Shown here: positions 34,070-44,640 of the stretch, piece after piece
Layout of the letters: every line of letters begins with the position of its first letter
Numbering within the stretch: the first letter of the stretch is position 1
Origin: Adiantum capillus-veneris
Taxonomy: Eukaryota > Streptophyta > Polypodiopsida > Polypodiales > Pteridaceae
Assembly: GCA_014529385.2 (NCBI GenBank)
Contig: CM043942.1
Coordinates: 48,032,244 to 48,096,243, forward strand
Length of the DNA: 64,000 nt
Direction of reading: 5' to 3'
The notes under the pieces: model-generated
Databases searched by the model: none
Seen by the model: only the letters and a program-made list of their open reading frames with translations
Told to the model about the DNA's origin: nothing
Position numbers and translations under genes: made by a program

Positions 34070-34731
34070 CTGGTAAGGTACACCCCTTAGGGAGTAAAAC
34101 CATTATTGATCATCGCTCTGACACCACAGTTCACTCGGCCCCACTACAATATTGTTACACTTGTAAGAAGGATACAGACATTGGCCAAGATTCTCCTTAC
34201 ATGGATGTGTTACCGGGTATGACGGAATCAGACAATGTGGATTGGGTCCACCTAGCATCAACCATAGACACTTGGGGAAATAGGGGGACGACCTGGGTAA
34301 CACATGAGGGGGATGAAATGTGTATACCCTTAAATATGCTACAAGCAATGCATATCGCTTCTGACAAGACTCATCCTAATGTAACGAAGAAAACATACAA
34401 GTGGGTCCCTAAAACTTCTTTAGTGACCATATCTAGTGCTAAAAAACAGAAGCCTTGTAAGAAACGTACCACTCGCTCCAAGAAAAATAAGAAAATGTTG
34501 CGATGGATCCCTAAACAACTATTGGAAGCCCAAGGCTACTATCAAGGAAATGATCAAATCTGGGTACCAAAACGTAGATTGTGCTCTTACCTATCACCTG
34601 ACCCAAGTGAGCCCAATCCCATAGTTCCAAAACAAATCAATGATCGTGAAAAGAAAAAAAATCACAGAATGCTACACACCCGCTCCCGAGCTAGTTTGGG
34701 TACCAAAGAAAGAACGATTTGTTCCACCTAG
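34000..34731 (+). CDS. E Trp-motif region, basic
   Basis: 243 residues in the frame that completes the protease-like domain (VYLQFQDSVLRVDLVTGKVH). A Cys pair, YCYTCKK, follows. From residue 130 on there is a repeated Trp motif: KWVPK (W135), RWIPK (W169) and IWVPK (W188), separated by basic stretches (KKRTTRSKKNKK). A fourth copy, VWVPKKERF (W codon 34697-34699), is in the next frame, so a one-base shift in the A-run at 34648-34662 broke the protein. I do not recognise the motif's function. Confidence 0.6.
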   Translation: MDDWSKNHVYLQFQDSVLRVDLVTGKVHPLGSKTIIDHRSDTTVHSAPLQYCYTCKKDTDIGQDSPYMDVLPGMTESDNVDWVHLASTIDTWGNRGTTWVTHEGDEMCIPLNMLQAMHIASDKTHPNVTKKTYKWVPKTSLVTISSAKKQKPCKKRTTRSKKNKKMLRWIPKQLLEAQGYYQGNDQIWVPKRRLCSYLSPDPSEPNPIVPKQINDREKKKNHRMLHTRSRASLGTKERTICST

Positions 34732-35038
34732 CTCAGGAAGGGGGGAGTCCCATGAAGATTCTAGCTCCTCATGTAATACATCCATAGAGGTAAAAGCTTC
34801 TACACCGCCTCCATCTATAGTAATGGACCTCAATGAAGCTACAAAAGAATCCACACCTCCCAGTGTTCAAGAATCACCTAATGAACCACTTCAAGTTCGA
34901 TCCTGGGAGAGTACCTTACCACCCTTGCAGCTTGACGAGGCACCTAGGGTAATAGAAAACTACTGGCAAAAATCCTCACCTATTAACAACTGGAACAATT
35001 GGTTTCAAAGAGTGACAAGCTCATTTCAAACGGTATGA
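34640..35038 (+). CDS. E C-terminal region, frame-shifted continuation
   Basis: 132-residue frame carrying the fourth W-V-P-K motif near its start and then a Ser/Pro/Glu-rich tail ending WFQRVTSSFQTV. It overlaps the previous frame by 92 bases. Probably the end of one long protein rather than a separate gene. Confidence 0.5.
   Translation: MIVKRKKITECYTPAPELVWVPKKERFVPPSSGRGESHEDSSSSCNTSIEVKASTPPPSIVMDLNEATKESTPPSVQESPNEPLQVRSWESTLPPLQLDEAPRVIENYWQKSSPINNWNNWFQRVTSSFQTV
34735..34745 (+). other. Polypurine-tract-like motif, copy 1 in E
   Basis: AGGAAGGGGGG, identical to the tract beside the 3' LTR, located inside coding sequence. Confidence 0.6.
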
Positions 35039-36650
35039 TCTACCCAAGGAAGGGGGGAGTGTTTGCTGACAGTCATCATTCACTTGCTTCCCTCTCAACC
35101 TTTTTCCCTGACCTCTATATCTCCTAATCTTAGGGAATGTACATATAAAGCTTTATACTCAAAAAAAATAAAAATAAAAATAAAAATAAAGAGCAAGAGC
35201 AATTAGCAAACGAGTATGCACATTAAAAGCCAAAACATTGACTCAGACCTACACATGTCACATCTGGTACAGTGAAACAGAAACCTATGCCATAAAACAC
35301 CTTTGATCCTCATCACTTGAGTGACAGAGGGTAGGTAAGATTAGTACGATAGGAGTGTTTCTGTTTTAGAGTTGGGTGATTAGCAAAGTTCTCTTTTCCC
35401 ACTAATGTGCCTCCTGGAGGTATTCCTTTTGTTTCCTAGTGTGTACAGGAGCGTGTTGCTATTGATAGGATTTGGACCTTCATGGAACCTTCAAATCAAG
35501 CGCGACCATCAACACAAACAGGTGTTTCTTGTCCATTAGCATTGCCCTTATCTTTTTGCATCCATGTTTGTCTGCTTTGATTGTGATTGGTAGCATAATA
35601 TTCAGCGCATTGGCTTAGTATCAAACATTTAATTCAATGTAATGTTTTGTCATAATCACTTGTCTAGGTTTAAAAATCAAGCAGTCCGACTAAGCTAGTT
35701 TGACCAAGTTAGGTGTTAGAGATCTTCTCTTAATACCATGGGGAATGCCTTCCTAATAAGCAATGGTTACTTAGGTTCTTAATCCGATTTAGGCAGCATT
35801 GTATGAAATGTACTAGGGCTTTCTAGTGGGCTTAACCCTATTGACCTTTAGCTTAAGTATTATAAAGGGAGTTTACTAATGTGATGAGCCTGGGGAATGT
35901 AACAGTGTTATATGACCTCCCAAAGTTACAAAATTTAAATGCTGAAAATGAACAAGCAAAAAATCAAAGTGCCACAATGTAAAATTTTAAGCTGGAAGAG
36001 AAATCTCAGCTTGATTTGGTACTTCACTCACATGTATCGCCTATGGTACTAGAGCCCTAGAGGTTCCCAGTGTGGGCGCTTTTCCTTGAAAAGCAAAAAA
36101 CCCAAGGCATACAAAATAAGCACACATCATAATTGAATCAATCTGAAAAGACTTTGAGGGGTCAAAGAAAAAGTAATCAGTCAGGCGATGATTTCATGAG
36201 AAATTCCTTTTATGGTAGCTTAACTACAAGGTTTTCTAGATATAGCCTCTAGTCAGCCCTCGAACATGAATACTTGGCTCTCGCGATTAAACAACTTAAT
36301 TGACCACAGAAAATTAAGAAGCTTACCCATGGTATTAATATTCGATCTCTAGTGCTTTTCGACCGTCAAATTAGCGACCCCAGACTTGTTTAATTTTCTA
36401 CCTTTACATCTGTTTATGCATTTCATTACATTGCAATTTAATGTTCATTGCTACCAAATTGTTTGAAATTCTTTGACCAATCAATTTGTCTACCTAAAAC
36501 TGCATATGCTTTTTAAGAGAATGTCATTACTGTGCCAATGTTGTTTGATTTTGCAGTGACTGAAGAAGGCTAAGGACATTCATCTCAAATGCTCTTCCAC
36601 CTCGACAAACCAGCTTCAACTCAATAGCTTCCGAGGACGGAATCTACATC
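35039..36650 (+). other. E 3' non-coding region
   Basis: About 1.6 kb with no coding signal where pol would be expected. It begins with a polypurine tract (35047-35057) and has an AAAAT-rich repeat at about 35161-35192. Confidence 0.65.
35047..35057 (+). other. Polypurine-tract-like motif, copy 2 in E
   Basis: AGGAAGGGGGG, placed just after the last coding frame. Followed by AGTGTTTGCTGACAG. Confidence 0.65.
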
Positions 36651-36661
36651 AGGAAGGGGGG
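36651..36661 (+). other. Polypurine tract at the 3' LTR of E
   Basis: AGGAAGGGGGG, two bases before the LTR start TGTTAAC at 36664. Expected site for plus-strand priming. Confidence 0.85.
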
Positions 36662-36663
36662 CA

Positions 36664-37227
36664 TGTTAACCCTCACAGCACACGGACACCCTATGATCTA
36701 TAAACGTTGTATTATTTAGAGTCAGGTACCGGGCTTGTCGGTCCAATAGGGAAAGGTAGAGTGATCGCCGATGAGAGGCGCACTTTAACTTGGACATTCA
36801 AGGGATTAGTTGGTTAAGCATGGGCGCCCAAGTGTGAATGGGGTGAGCTCCTATAAAAGCCAACTAAACCTAATTTTTACTTATTCTCTCATTTGTGCAA
36901 TTGAAGAGTGCTCTTGCTCCATCTCCATCTTCTTCTTCTTCACCTCCTTGTGTGTGTGTGTGTGTGTGAGAGAGAGGGAGAGTGTGTGTGCGATCGAGCA
37001 TTACGAAGGCACGACGGCGGCGAAGCGGTTGAGCGCGGCACGACTGCAGCTTCTTCTTCATCGCGGCGAGGAATCCACCACGAAGGCGAGCGTAGAGCGG
37101 TGAGTGACACACCCTTTGTTTTCTTGAGCTTGCTAGTTAAGGCTTGTTGTGTGCTTGGAGCCGTTTGTGGCTCGCACACGGTGTATTGGCAAGTCCCTTG
37201 CTTCGACAGTGCGGCCAGGAGCGCACA
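36664..37227 (+). repeat. 3' LTR of E
   Basis: 564 bp from TGTTAAC to GCGCACA. TATA-like TATAAAAG lies at 36852-36859. The last 19 bases (37209-37227) are absent from the 5' copy. Confidence 0.9.
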
Positions 37228-37232
37228 GGCTC

Positions 37233-38646
37233 AAATGAGAGATGGTCTGTCAAATAGCAAGGCTACCAATGGAGCTTAGAAGACCTTAGGGTTAGCTTCA
37301 TTAAAGACCTCCAAAGGTTAGTGATAAAAGTCCTTGACCTAAGTTAGGGTTGAGCTTGAGGTGGGAACCCAGCCCAAGCTTGAGATGCTTGTCCTGCTTG
37401 AGGTGCTTGATTAAGGTGCTTGAGGTGCTTGTCCTGCTTGAGGTGCTTGATTAAGGTTCTTAAGGTGCTTGACTTGCTGCATGACTAAGGTGCTTGAGGT
37501 GCTTGGACATGCTTGCTTGAGATGCTTGTGGGAACACCCCCTAGTCCAAGTGCTTAGTCATGCTTGGTGACTAAGGTGCTTGATCAAAGCAAGTCAAAAA
37601 AATCCCTACAAGAGGGGGGTCGAGCCCTTTTCCTAGGGGGTAGAGAGAGAACCCACACTCACACACTCAAGGTGAGCCCAAGCCTAGAGAGGCAGCAAGG
37701 ACACATGTCAAGACCCTACCCATGTTACCTTCATGAGGTGCTTGAATCCTATTGGCCAGGCTTAAAAGGGGTCCAATGATAAATTACCACATTTATTTAA
37801 TTGCTTTTTCATTTATCAAGTCCTCTCTCTCAAAGTGGAAAGGGGGACACTTGTCCCAAGACTACCCTTGTTGCTTGATATGCACTAATGCTGTGATTGG
37901 CCAGAGGGGGTCGACCAAGGAAGCATGGGCCTAGCTTGCAGGGTATACTCACCCACACACTCTCACATTCACTCTCATTATGTGCTTGGCAAGTGCAAGA
38001 GCTCCATCTCCTTCTCTAAGCTCCTTGAGAAGAGTGAGCCTACACTTAGCCTCTCTGGCTATGGAGTGCAAATCCAACCAAGAGACATGCTTCAAAGCTT
38101 GAGCTTGCCATATTCTTCATCTTCATCATTACTAAGCTATTATGCTATGCTAAAGAAGAGTGATGATAAGTAAGGGAATATCTCTTTCTCGTATACTACT
38201 TCTTCTTCCTCTTCCCTATCCTCACTCCCTGCTAGCTCTCTCCCCCTTCGAAGGTGTTTGAGGTCTTGGGACTGAGGCTTGGTCCAATTAATGTATTCTT
38301 CAAAGATTATGCTATGCTAGTGGTGCATGAAGCTTTCCATCTTCATAGCATCACTTAGGTAAAAAAGAACACAAAGATTGTATTGTACCAAGTCTCCTTT
38401 AATGGGAGAATCTATAATACAAATGCCTATTGGAGGGGGGACCGGCTCCACATAAATCCGGTCCTCAATTGTTGTCATGTTCTCTAATTCACTCTCTTGC
38501 AAAAGTATTGTTCATGCCTAGTTAATTAACTGTTATTTTTATGTTGCTACCATATGAAGTTCACCCATTATGCTCTCAAAGTAATTTCAGCAAATACTTT
38601 CTCTTAATTCCGCTACTCTACAAGTTATTAGGACATTTCTATTACA
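37233..38646 (+). repeat. 3' LTR of A1, second part
   Basis: Continues the LTR at AAATGAGAGATGG after the duplicated GGCTC (37228-37232) and ends ATTACA at 38646. It includes the GAGGTGCTTG minisatellite (about 37380-37520). Open frames here match those in the 5' LTR and are not genes. Confidence 0.92.
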
Positions 38647-40245
38647 ACATTTGTATGCTTTATCTTCACATGAAACATTGGATTCCTTGCCAACATGATA
38701 GCATTGTGACTATCACAGTGTAATGTAGGCACCTCAGTAGAAATTCCCAAGTCTTTCACTAGTCGAGCAAGTCATATAGCTTCCTTCCAAGCCTTTGATG
38801 TTGCAATATACTCAGCTTTGATGGTTGACATGGATGTGCAACTCTCAAATGAGATCGCCAAGAAACAGTACCACCAATAAAAATGAAGACATAACCTAAA
38901 GTAGACCTCCTTTTGTCCATATCCCGTGCATAATTAGTGTATCCAAGTACATGTGCTTATTTTCTTCCAAACCAAATGCACAATTCCTTTGTACCATTCA
39001 GATATCTCATGACTCCTTTCACTACCTCCCAATGTTTCTTGCTAGGATTTGACATGTATTGGTTGACCACTCCCATTGCAAAAGCAATATCTAATCATGT
39101 ACATATCATTGCATAATCAAGCTACCAACTGCAAAGAGTATGGCACCTTTGCCATTTTAGCCTTTTCTACATCAAATTTGGGACTATCATTTAGGCATAG
39201 TTTCACATATGGAGGCAGTGGAGTATTCTATGCCTTCCCTCTCTCCATATTGAAATGTTTGAGCGGTTTTTCAATATACTTTGTTGAGATAAGTAAAGCA
39301 ACTTCTTATCTTTATCTCGCACAATGTGCATGCCCAAAATATGACCCCAAATATTTCACGTCAAAGCTATCATTCAACTTTTATTTCAAGGAAGCTAACT
39401 CATTAATGTTTTTTTCAACAAGTAACATGTCATCCACTAAAGGATCAAAACCAGCAAGCTACCATGCTTTGCTTAACTCGCTTAGTATAGAGGCAATGAT
39501 CAATGTCACTTCTTCTATAACCTTGAGAGAGCATAAATGAATGAAACTTATGATACCATTCTCTTGGTGTGTGTTTAAGGCCATAAAGGCTCTTCTTGAG
39601 ATTACAAACCAAGTGCTCTCTACCCTTCTCAAAAAACCTTTGTGGTTGCTGCATATATACGTCCTCATGAAGATCACCATGTAAGAACGTAGTCTTAATA
39701 TCCATCTGGACAAGTTAAATGTCCCCTTTGGCAGCTAAGGCAAGAACACAATGCAAAGTGGTCATCTTAACAACAAGGGTAAATATCTCTTCAAATTCCA
39801 CACCTTGTTGTTGCTTAAATCCCTTTGCAACAAGTCTTGCTTTGTATGGAGCTCTCCCAAGGCCCTCATACTATGTTCTGAAATTCATAGCATGTTCTGC
39901 TCTTATCACTTGCGTGTAGAGAGCAACATGTTCATAGGGATCTCCATTCCCATTGAAAGTTTTCTTGACCCATTTTTGCACTTGGGAGGGTCTGAAACCA
40001 TTCTTTGTTGGTTTGGTATTTGATGTTGTACATAAGATGGTCGATACCCTCTTGGTGGTTGGATCACATTCTGTGTATAAGGTGTTTGTGGTTGGTATGG
40101 CCCTTGCATTGCCAAATAACAACCATTTCATTCTTGCATTCCAAGTTGTTAGAATGTGCTTCCTATAGGTGCTAGATCTCGAAGGGTTTGGAAGACCTTT
40201 GTCAAGGTATGCCCTCACATGTTGACAAAACCTGCAAATCTTGTG
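38647..40245 (-). pseudogene. Copia element D: reverse transcriptase and RNase H (right part)
   Basis: Minus-strand polyprotein remnant. The RT block contains MDIKTTFLHGDLHEDVYMQQ (about 39705) and KKSLYGLKHTPREWY (about 39600). RNase H resumes at 38990-38647, ending at the A1 insertion point. The segment 40218-39871 is the linker between integrase and RT. Frameshifts and stops are scattered throughout. Integrase, protease and gag are absent, because the sequence switches near 40250 to a plus-strand family-A fragment. Confidence 0.8.
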
Positions 40246-40249
40246 GCAT

Positions 40250-40449
40250 TACTCGTGGTTTTCCTATAGTAGAAAACCTATTCATCATTGGGAAACCTTG
40301 GTAGGTGTACCGAAGTCATCCACCACACTATGTTTGCTTCAAGGATCAATTTCCAACAAGGGGCTAGAAGGAATACTAAGCCCATGGAAAACAAAGACCG
40401 AAATGAATCTAAAGGAAAGAACAATGCTCAAAACTCTTCCCAAGGCAAG

Positions 40450-40481
<32 letters not shown>

Positions 40482-40830
40482 GGCCAAGGAGAAATGAGTT
40501 TAAAAATGTAAAAATAAACTCTTTCCTGAATAGTTAGAGGCCTTTTGCAAAGACCATAAATGCTTTAATCGTGAGGAGGAAGGACATGGCTATCGTTCTT
40601 GCCCCAAAAGAAATATATGCAACGACACTCCTAGAGCTTCCATGGTTGAAGCTCCAAAAGAGGACACCCATTGCAAAGGATCCTCTCTCTCCTATGCTTG
40701 GGGAAAGGTGAGAGAGCATGATGCCCTTATCCTTTTTGAGCCACTACTTTGTACCTACGCTTCCACTATGAGCATTGGATGTGTAAGAGTGGAAAGTGGA
40801 GACCCTACAATCCAGTGTTGCTGATTTTGT
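40250..40830 (+). pseudogene. Family-A gag/protease fragment
   Basis: Plus-strand piece matching the Asn/Gln/Lys-rich gag tail (compare 1-180, reversed) and then the protease start (VEAPKEDTHCKGSSLSYAWG; compare 24205-24260 in A1). It ends at LILFEP just where the protease active site should begin. No LTR is attached. It abuts copia D at about 40250. Confidence 0.75.
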
Positions 40831-41340
40831 GACATTTGACATACCCATTACTTTGTCAAATGGTCTTTTTGAGATTGTGCAAGTCAATGACCATTGGATT
40901 CTCTCCAACATATGAGAACACTTGATTATCTTGGGCTATGAAGATATCAAAGATGCCTATTTTCGTCTCAATCGGCACAAAGTCAGTTAGATTTTTATGT
41001 TGTCTACATGTATCCCAATGTTAGTCTTCTAAAAGATTTTTTGTTGTTTCATATCGGTAGGCGGATGGAGGCAACCATGGAGTGCAAGAGGAGTGAAGGG
41101 TTGGCAGTGCAGTGTCTTTAAGTTGATCTGATAGATCAATGTGACCGGCTCTGATGCCACGTTGTAAAGCATTTTGTTTAATGGAAACACAAAACTTCTT
41201 TGTCGTTATAGTATCACTACCATTGATTAAATTTTTTACATTTTGTTTAAGTGTTTGTGTGTGCACCTATGTGTGTTTGTGTGTATCTCAAAGAGCTTTG
41301 GGTTTTTTTTTTTGGCAACGGGGGGGGTATATTAGATGCT
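40831..41340. other. No gene recognised
   Basis: On the minus strand near 41144-41155 TGGCATCAGAGC resembles a variant tRNA-Met primer site, but no LTR pair was found. The remainder has no motif. Confidence 0.4.
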
Positions 41341-41357
41341 TATTTGTCTATCACCAC

Positions 41358-41453
<96 letters not shown>
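41358..41453. repeat. (GA)n microsatellite
   Basis: GA run of about 95 bases. A shorter run (41537-41553) separates the two copies of the following duplication. Confidence 0.95.
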
Positions 41454-41455
<2 letters not shown>

Positions 41456-41641
41456 ACCATGGCAGCACATGCTCCTCCCACGCAGCAGCATCATCAAAAG
41501 AGCCACACACCCCCCTTTTGCGGTTCCTTCTTTCCTAGAGAGAGAGAGAGAGATCTCCATGGCAGCACATGCTCCTCCCGCGCAACAGCATCATCAAAAG
41601 AGCCACACACCCCCCCCTTTTGCGGTTCCTTCTTTCCTAGA
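41456..41641. repeat. Tandem duplication of about 100 bp around a gene start
   Basis: Two copies of the segment 'ccatggcagcacatgctcc ... cttctttcctagag' (about 41456-41539 and 41556-41641) are separated by a GA tract. The copies differ by a few bases. Each carries the same ATG (41459 and 41559). Confidence 0.88.
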
Positions 41642-42737
41642 GGACACCAAATACGTTGGACGCAATGATCTTCACGGCTTCTTCACTTGCACAATCGATT
41701 TACAAAAACCTACGCAACTCCACAATGACACTTTTCACACCATCATTGAGTATATGCATGTGCACATACTCAAGTATGTTGTGAGCTTTGAAGACAACGG
41801 CATGTTGTGGTTGCCATGTGACATGCTTTGCTACATCCATAAGGGGGACACTGCATTTTCAAAGAGACTGGCCCGCTTGAGGCGATTGCAAAAGAGGCAA
41901 ACCACTTCCGCCAAGTGACAAAGGAAGTTGCAGACTCCTTCAAGAAGCACAAAATTGGGCAATCTTTCTTGTCCATCATTGCCACTTTCTATTTCCTTGT
42001 CAATGAGGAGCTCTCCTTGGAGGAGATGGAGATCCCGCATCTGGCAATGGGTGGGGTAAAGCCAAATCGTAAAGATCCCACGCCTGCCCCTATAGATGTC
42101 CAGAGTGAGCAAAGATTGCAAGCCGTCTTGGAAGGGGAAATTGCAGTGAGAGAGCATATTTCTGGCACCTTCGAGGTGCCCGACCTCAACAACCGTGACC
42201 CAGCTGCAATACCCAAAGTGGAGATCAACCACCTAAACAACATAATTATTGAAGATGAAGAGTATCTATCCTTGTATGATCTGGAAAAGGCTTTTGGTGT
42301 GCGGTTAGATGAGTGCTTAAGCCTTATATGCACAAAGATGGAGTTCCCTCTTGATCCTGCACCAGAACATACAGATGAAAAGTTGCTTCCATTAAGGGAC
42401 TCTGTTTGCTGACACAAATGCACTGATGACAACATATATTTTGGATGCAGAGTAGAGTAAAGTCACGAATGAGGAGTTTGTTGCAACAGAAGCAGGATTG
42501 TTGCCAACCAAACTCCTATCTGCCCTGACTTGTCTGGTTCGCACAATCCTTGCAAAATTGATGAGAGCAAAGCCTATATCAACCTTGAAGCCACACCAAG
42601 TATGGATGATGAGGAAAAGCAACAAGAGGTAATTCTAAGAATCTTATACATTGAGAATTCTACCTTCTTCTTTGCATTTAGCTATTTCCATTTTTGCAGG
42701 ATGTTTTGGACATGGACTTTGTGGCTAGTTGTTGAAA

Positions 42738-42779
<42 letters not shown>

Positions 42780-43096
42780 CGCATGGTGTTTGGGCCTCAA
42801 GCAACTCTTGCACACTGTATTGACAAACTACCAATGCAGGATGTGTGCATCATACACAAGGATTTCTCTCCCGATGGCCATTTTGTTTTGTGGGTGCTTA
42901 AGGCCGCTAGTAAACTCCTATACTTAGCCACCATCCCTCAAACAACCCATGTAATTATTTTGGGTGAAAAAATCCCTTGCAATTACCATTGTTGGCATAG
43001 GTTTCCGTGGCAAGGTCATGACATGCATAGCACTTACTCAAGCCCTGGGGGTTGACAGTGCCCAAGCCATAGCTACCTTGATGCTTACATCCATCC
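41559..43096 (+). pseudogene. Unrecognised gene, first part, split by copia B1
   Basis: Likely start at 41559 (MAAHAPPAQQHHQ), continuing FLEDTKYVGRNDLHGFFTC. The frame shifts near 41865 to LEAIAKEANHFRQVTKEVAD and runs to 42410. A further shift leads to ICPDLSGSHNPCKIDESKAY ending at a plausible donor (42629), with a 71-bp intron and acceptor TTTTTGCAG (42699), then DVLDMDFVASC and a poly-G tract. After the tract, FGPQATLAHCIDKLPMQDVC and then, shifted, RGKVMTCIALTQALGVDSAQ reach the B1 insertion. The composition is protein-like, but no family was recognised. Frameshifts make it a pseudogene or a multi-exon gene I could not resolve. Confidence 0.45.
42741..42779. repeat. Poly-G tract
   Basis: About 38 consecutive G within the unrecognised gene-like region. 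Gly-rich frames here are artefacts. Confidence 0.9.
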
Positions 43097-43821
43097 TGTT
43101 AAGTATGGAGCCTGATTTACCCTCGTAATCTTCTATGGTAAAAGCGCACATTTGTAAGGCCCCCATTATGAGGAGAAGCCATTGTGCATGAAGGAAAATC
43201 ACTCGCGGAAACCATAATTTTCATGGCAAAAAAAGGGGACTTTTTTCCCCATCGCCGGAATATTCCTTTTCGCCGGAACATTATGGCCGGACGGCAGCCG
43301 GAAAGTGGTTAGAAAACAGCCAGTCGGTTGGCTGGTGGCCAGTGGTCAGAAGTCAATGGCCGGTGGCCGGTGGCCGAATTCAGAAGTGGATTTGTCTACA
43401 CAAGGGCGGCCACACATGGGCGGATTGGAGGGTCCGATTTGGACTTATTCACACAAGGACGGCTACACATGGCTTCCTCTCATGAGAGAGGGCAACCCTT
43501 TTGGCCTATAAAAGGAGGCCATTTCTACACACATTTCATAGTGTGAAGTTGATGCAACAAGGTGGGTGTGAGGTGGTGAGAGTGAAGCAAGGCAGGAGCT
43601 CCAAAAGGGTATAATCCCTTTGTAAACTACTTCCTGTTTTGAAGTACTAAAGCCATTGAGTGGCTGCTTTCCCGTGGACGTAGCCCACATTGGGTGAACC
43701 ACGTATATCGTGTGTACTCTCTCTCTCTCTCTCTACTCTATAATCTCGTGTATGTAGATCTGTCTCTCTCCATTAAGTAATCTACTCAATTATCTATTTA
43801 GCTACGTCATATTTCCTAACA
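43097..43821 (+). repeat. 5' LTR of B1
   Basis: TGTTAAGTATGGAG to TCCTAACA. Contains the TATA-like TATAAAAG (43507-43514) within the palindromic-looking GGCCTATAAAAGGAGGCC, and a short CT run near 43718. Differs from the 3' LTR by several indels, including a roughly 15-base segment missing in the latter. Confidence 0.93.
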
Positions 43822-43823
43822 AC

Positions 43824-43835
43824 TGGTATCAGAGC
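43824..43835 (+). other. Primer-binding site of B1
   Basis: TGGTATCAGAGC two bases after the LTR end, complementary to initiator tRNA-Met. Confidence 0.92.
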
Positions 43836-43894
43836 AAGGTTTGCTCGTAGCTAAATTATCTCAAGGAAAGAATTCCTTGAATTGAGTGGGAGTT

Positions 43895-44640
43895 ATGGCG
43901 GAGGAAGGGAAGCTCAAGATTGAGAAGTTCAATGGCAAAAACTACCAACATTGGAAGATGCAGATTGAAGACTATCTCTACCAGAAGGACCTCTATTTGC
44001 CACTAGGCGGTCTTGCGAAGAAGCCTGCAACAATGGCAGATGAAGCATGGATTGTCCTTGATTGAAAGGCACTGGGAACAATCCGGTTAAGCTTAGCGTC
44101 AACCGTGGCCTTCAATGTTTTGGAGATGAAGACCACGGAGGACTTGATGAAGTCACTTGACGACTTCTACGAGAAACCATCGGCATCCAATAAGGTATTT
44201 CTTATGAAGGGCTTGTTCAATCTAAAGATGACAGAGAATGGTTCAGTTGCAGAACACCTAAATGACTTTAACACAAATATAAGTCAACTTCGATCGGTGA
44301 AAATCAATTTCGATGACGAAGTGCGAGCTCTCCTTATACTATCATCTCTACCGGATAGTTGGGACAGCCTTGTGATGGCTGTAAGTAATTCTATTTCTGG
44401 CACAAATACTCTTAAGTTTGATGATGTTGTGGGTGTTCTCCTAAACGAGGAAATATGAAGGAGAAGCACAGGAGAATCATCAAGTGCTACACTGTGAGTA
44501 GAAACAAGAGGAAGGCCTAAGGAAAGGGTTCAAAACCAAAAGGGTCGTGATCGCTCAAGGCGGAGCAAGTCACGCACAAAGTCAGTTCTTGACTGTTGGA
44601 AGTGCGGCAAGAAGGGCCATGTCAAGAAGGATTGCTAGTC
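43895..44640 (+). pseudogene. B1 gag, broken by nonsense and frameshift
   Basis: Starts MAEEGKLKIEKFNGKNYQHW, the usual copia gag opening. It has the UBN2-type gag fold with SLDDFYEKPSASNKVFLMK. The zinc knuckle CWKCGKKGHVKKDC is at about 44596-44637. Defects: TGA at 44063-44065 where B2 has Arg, a stop after NEEI (44456-44458), and a TAG plus a one-base deletion just after the knuckle (44636-44645) that pushes pol into another frame. The element cannot make its own capsid. Confidence 0.88.

Larger units (their letters stand above)
28760..37227 (+). mobile_element. Element E: non-autonomous gag-protease LTR retrotransposon
   Basis: 8468 bp with TGTTAAC...GCACA ends and a perfect GGCTC target duplication (28755-28759, 37228-37232) inside the A1 3' LTR. 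It encodes a gag, a zinc-knuckle/protease protein and a Trp-rich basic region. I found no reverse transcriptase, RNase H or integrase motif in any frame. The two LTRs differ by about four substitutions and a microsatellite length over about 545 bp, so the insertion is recent, yet the coding frames are broken in several places. Confidence 0.9.
21592..38646 (+). mobile_element. Ty3/gypsy chromovirus, family A copy A1 (contains nested elements)
   Basis: Full-length outline: 5' LTR, tRNA-Met PBS, gag, protease, RT/RNase H, integrase with chromodomain-like tail, polypurine tract, 3' LTR. Flanking five-base repeats are ACATC (21587-21591) and ACATT (38647-38651), one mismatch apart. It sits inside copia D and itself holds a solo copia LTR (27797-28507) and element E (28760-37227). 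Without these inserts it is about 7.9 kb. Confidence 0.88.

Noticed and set aside
41144-41155. TGGCATCAGAGC on the minus strand as a primer-binding site
   Set aside because: No LTR ending in CA next to it and no partner LTR. Kept only as a comment.
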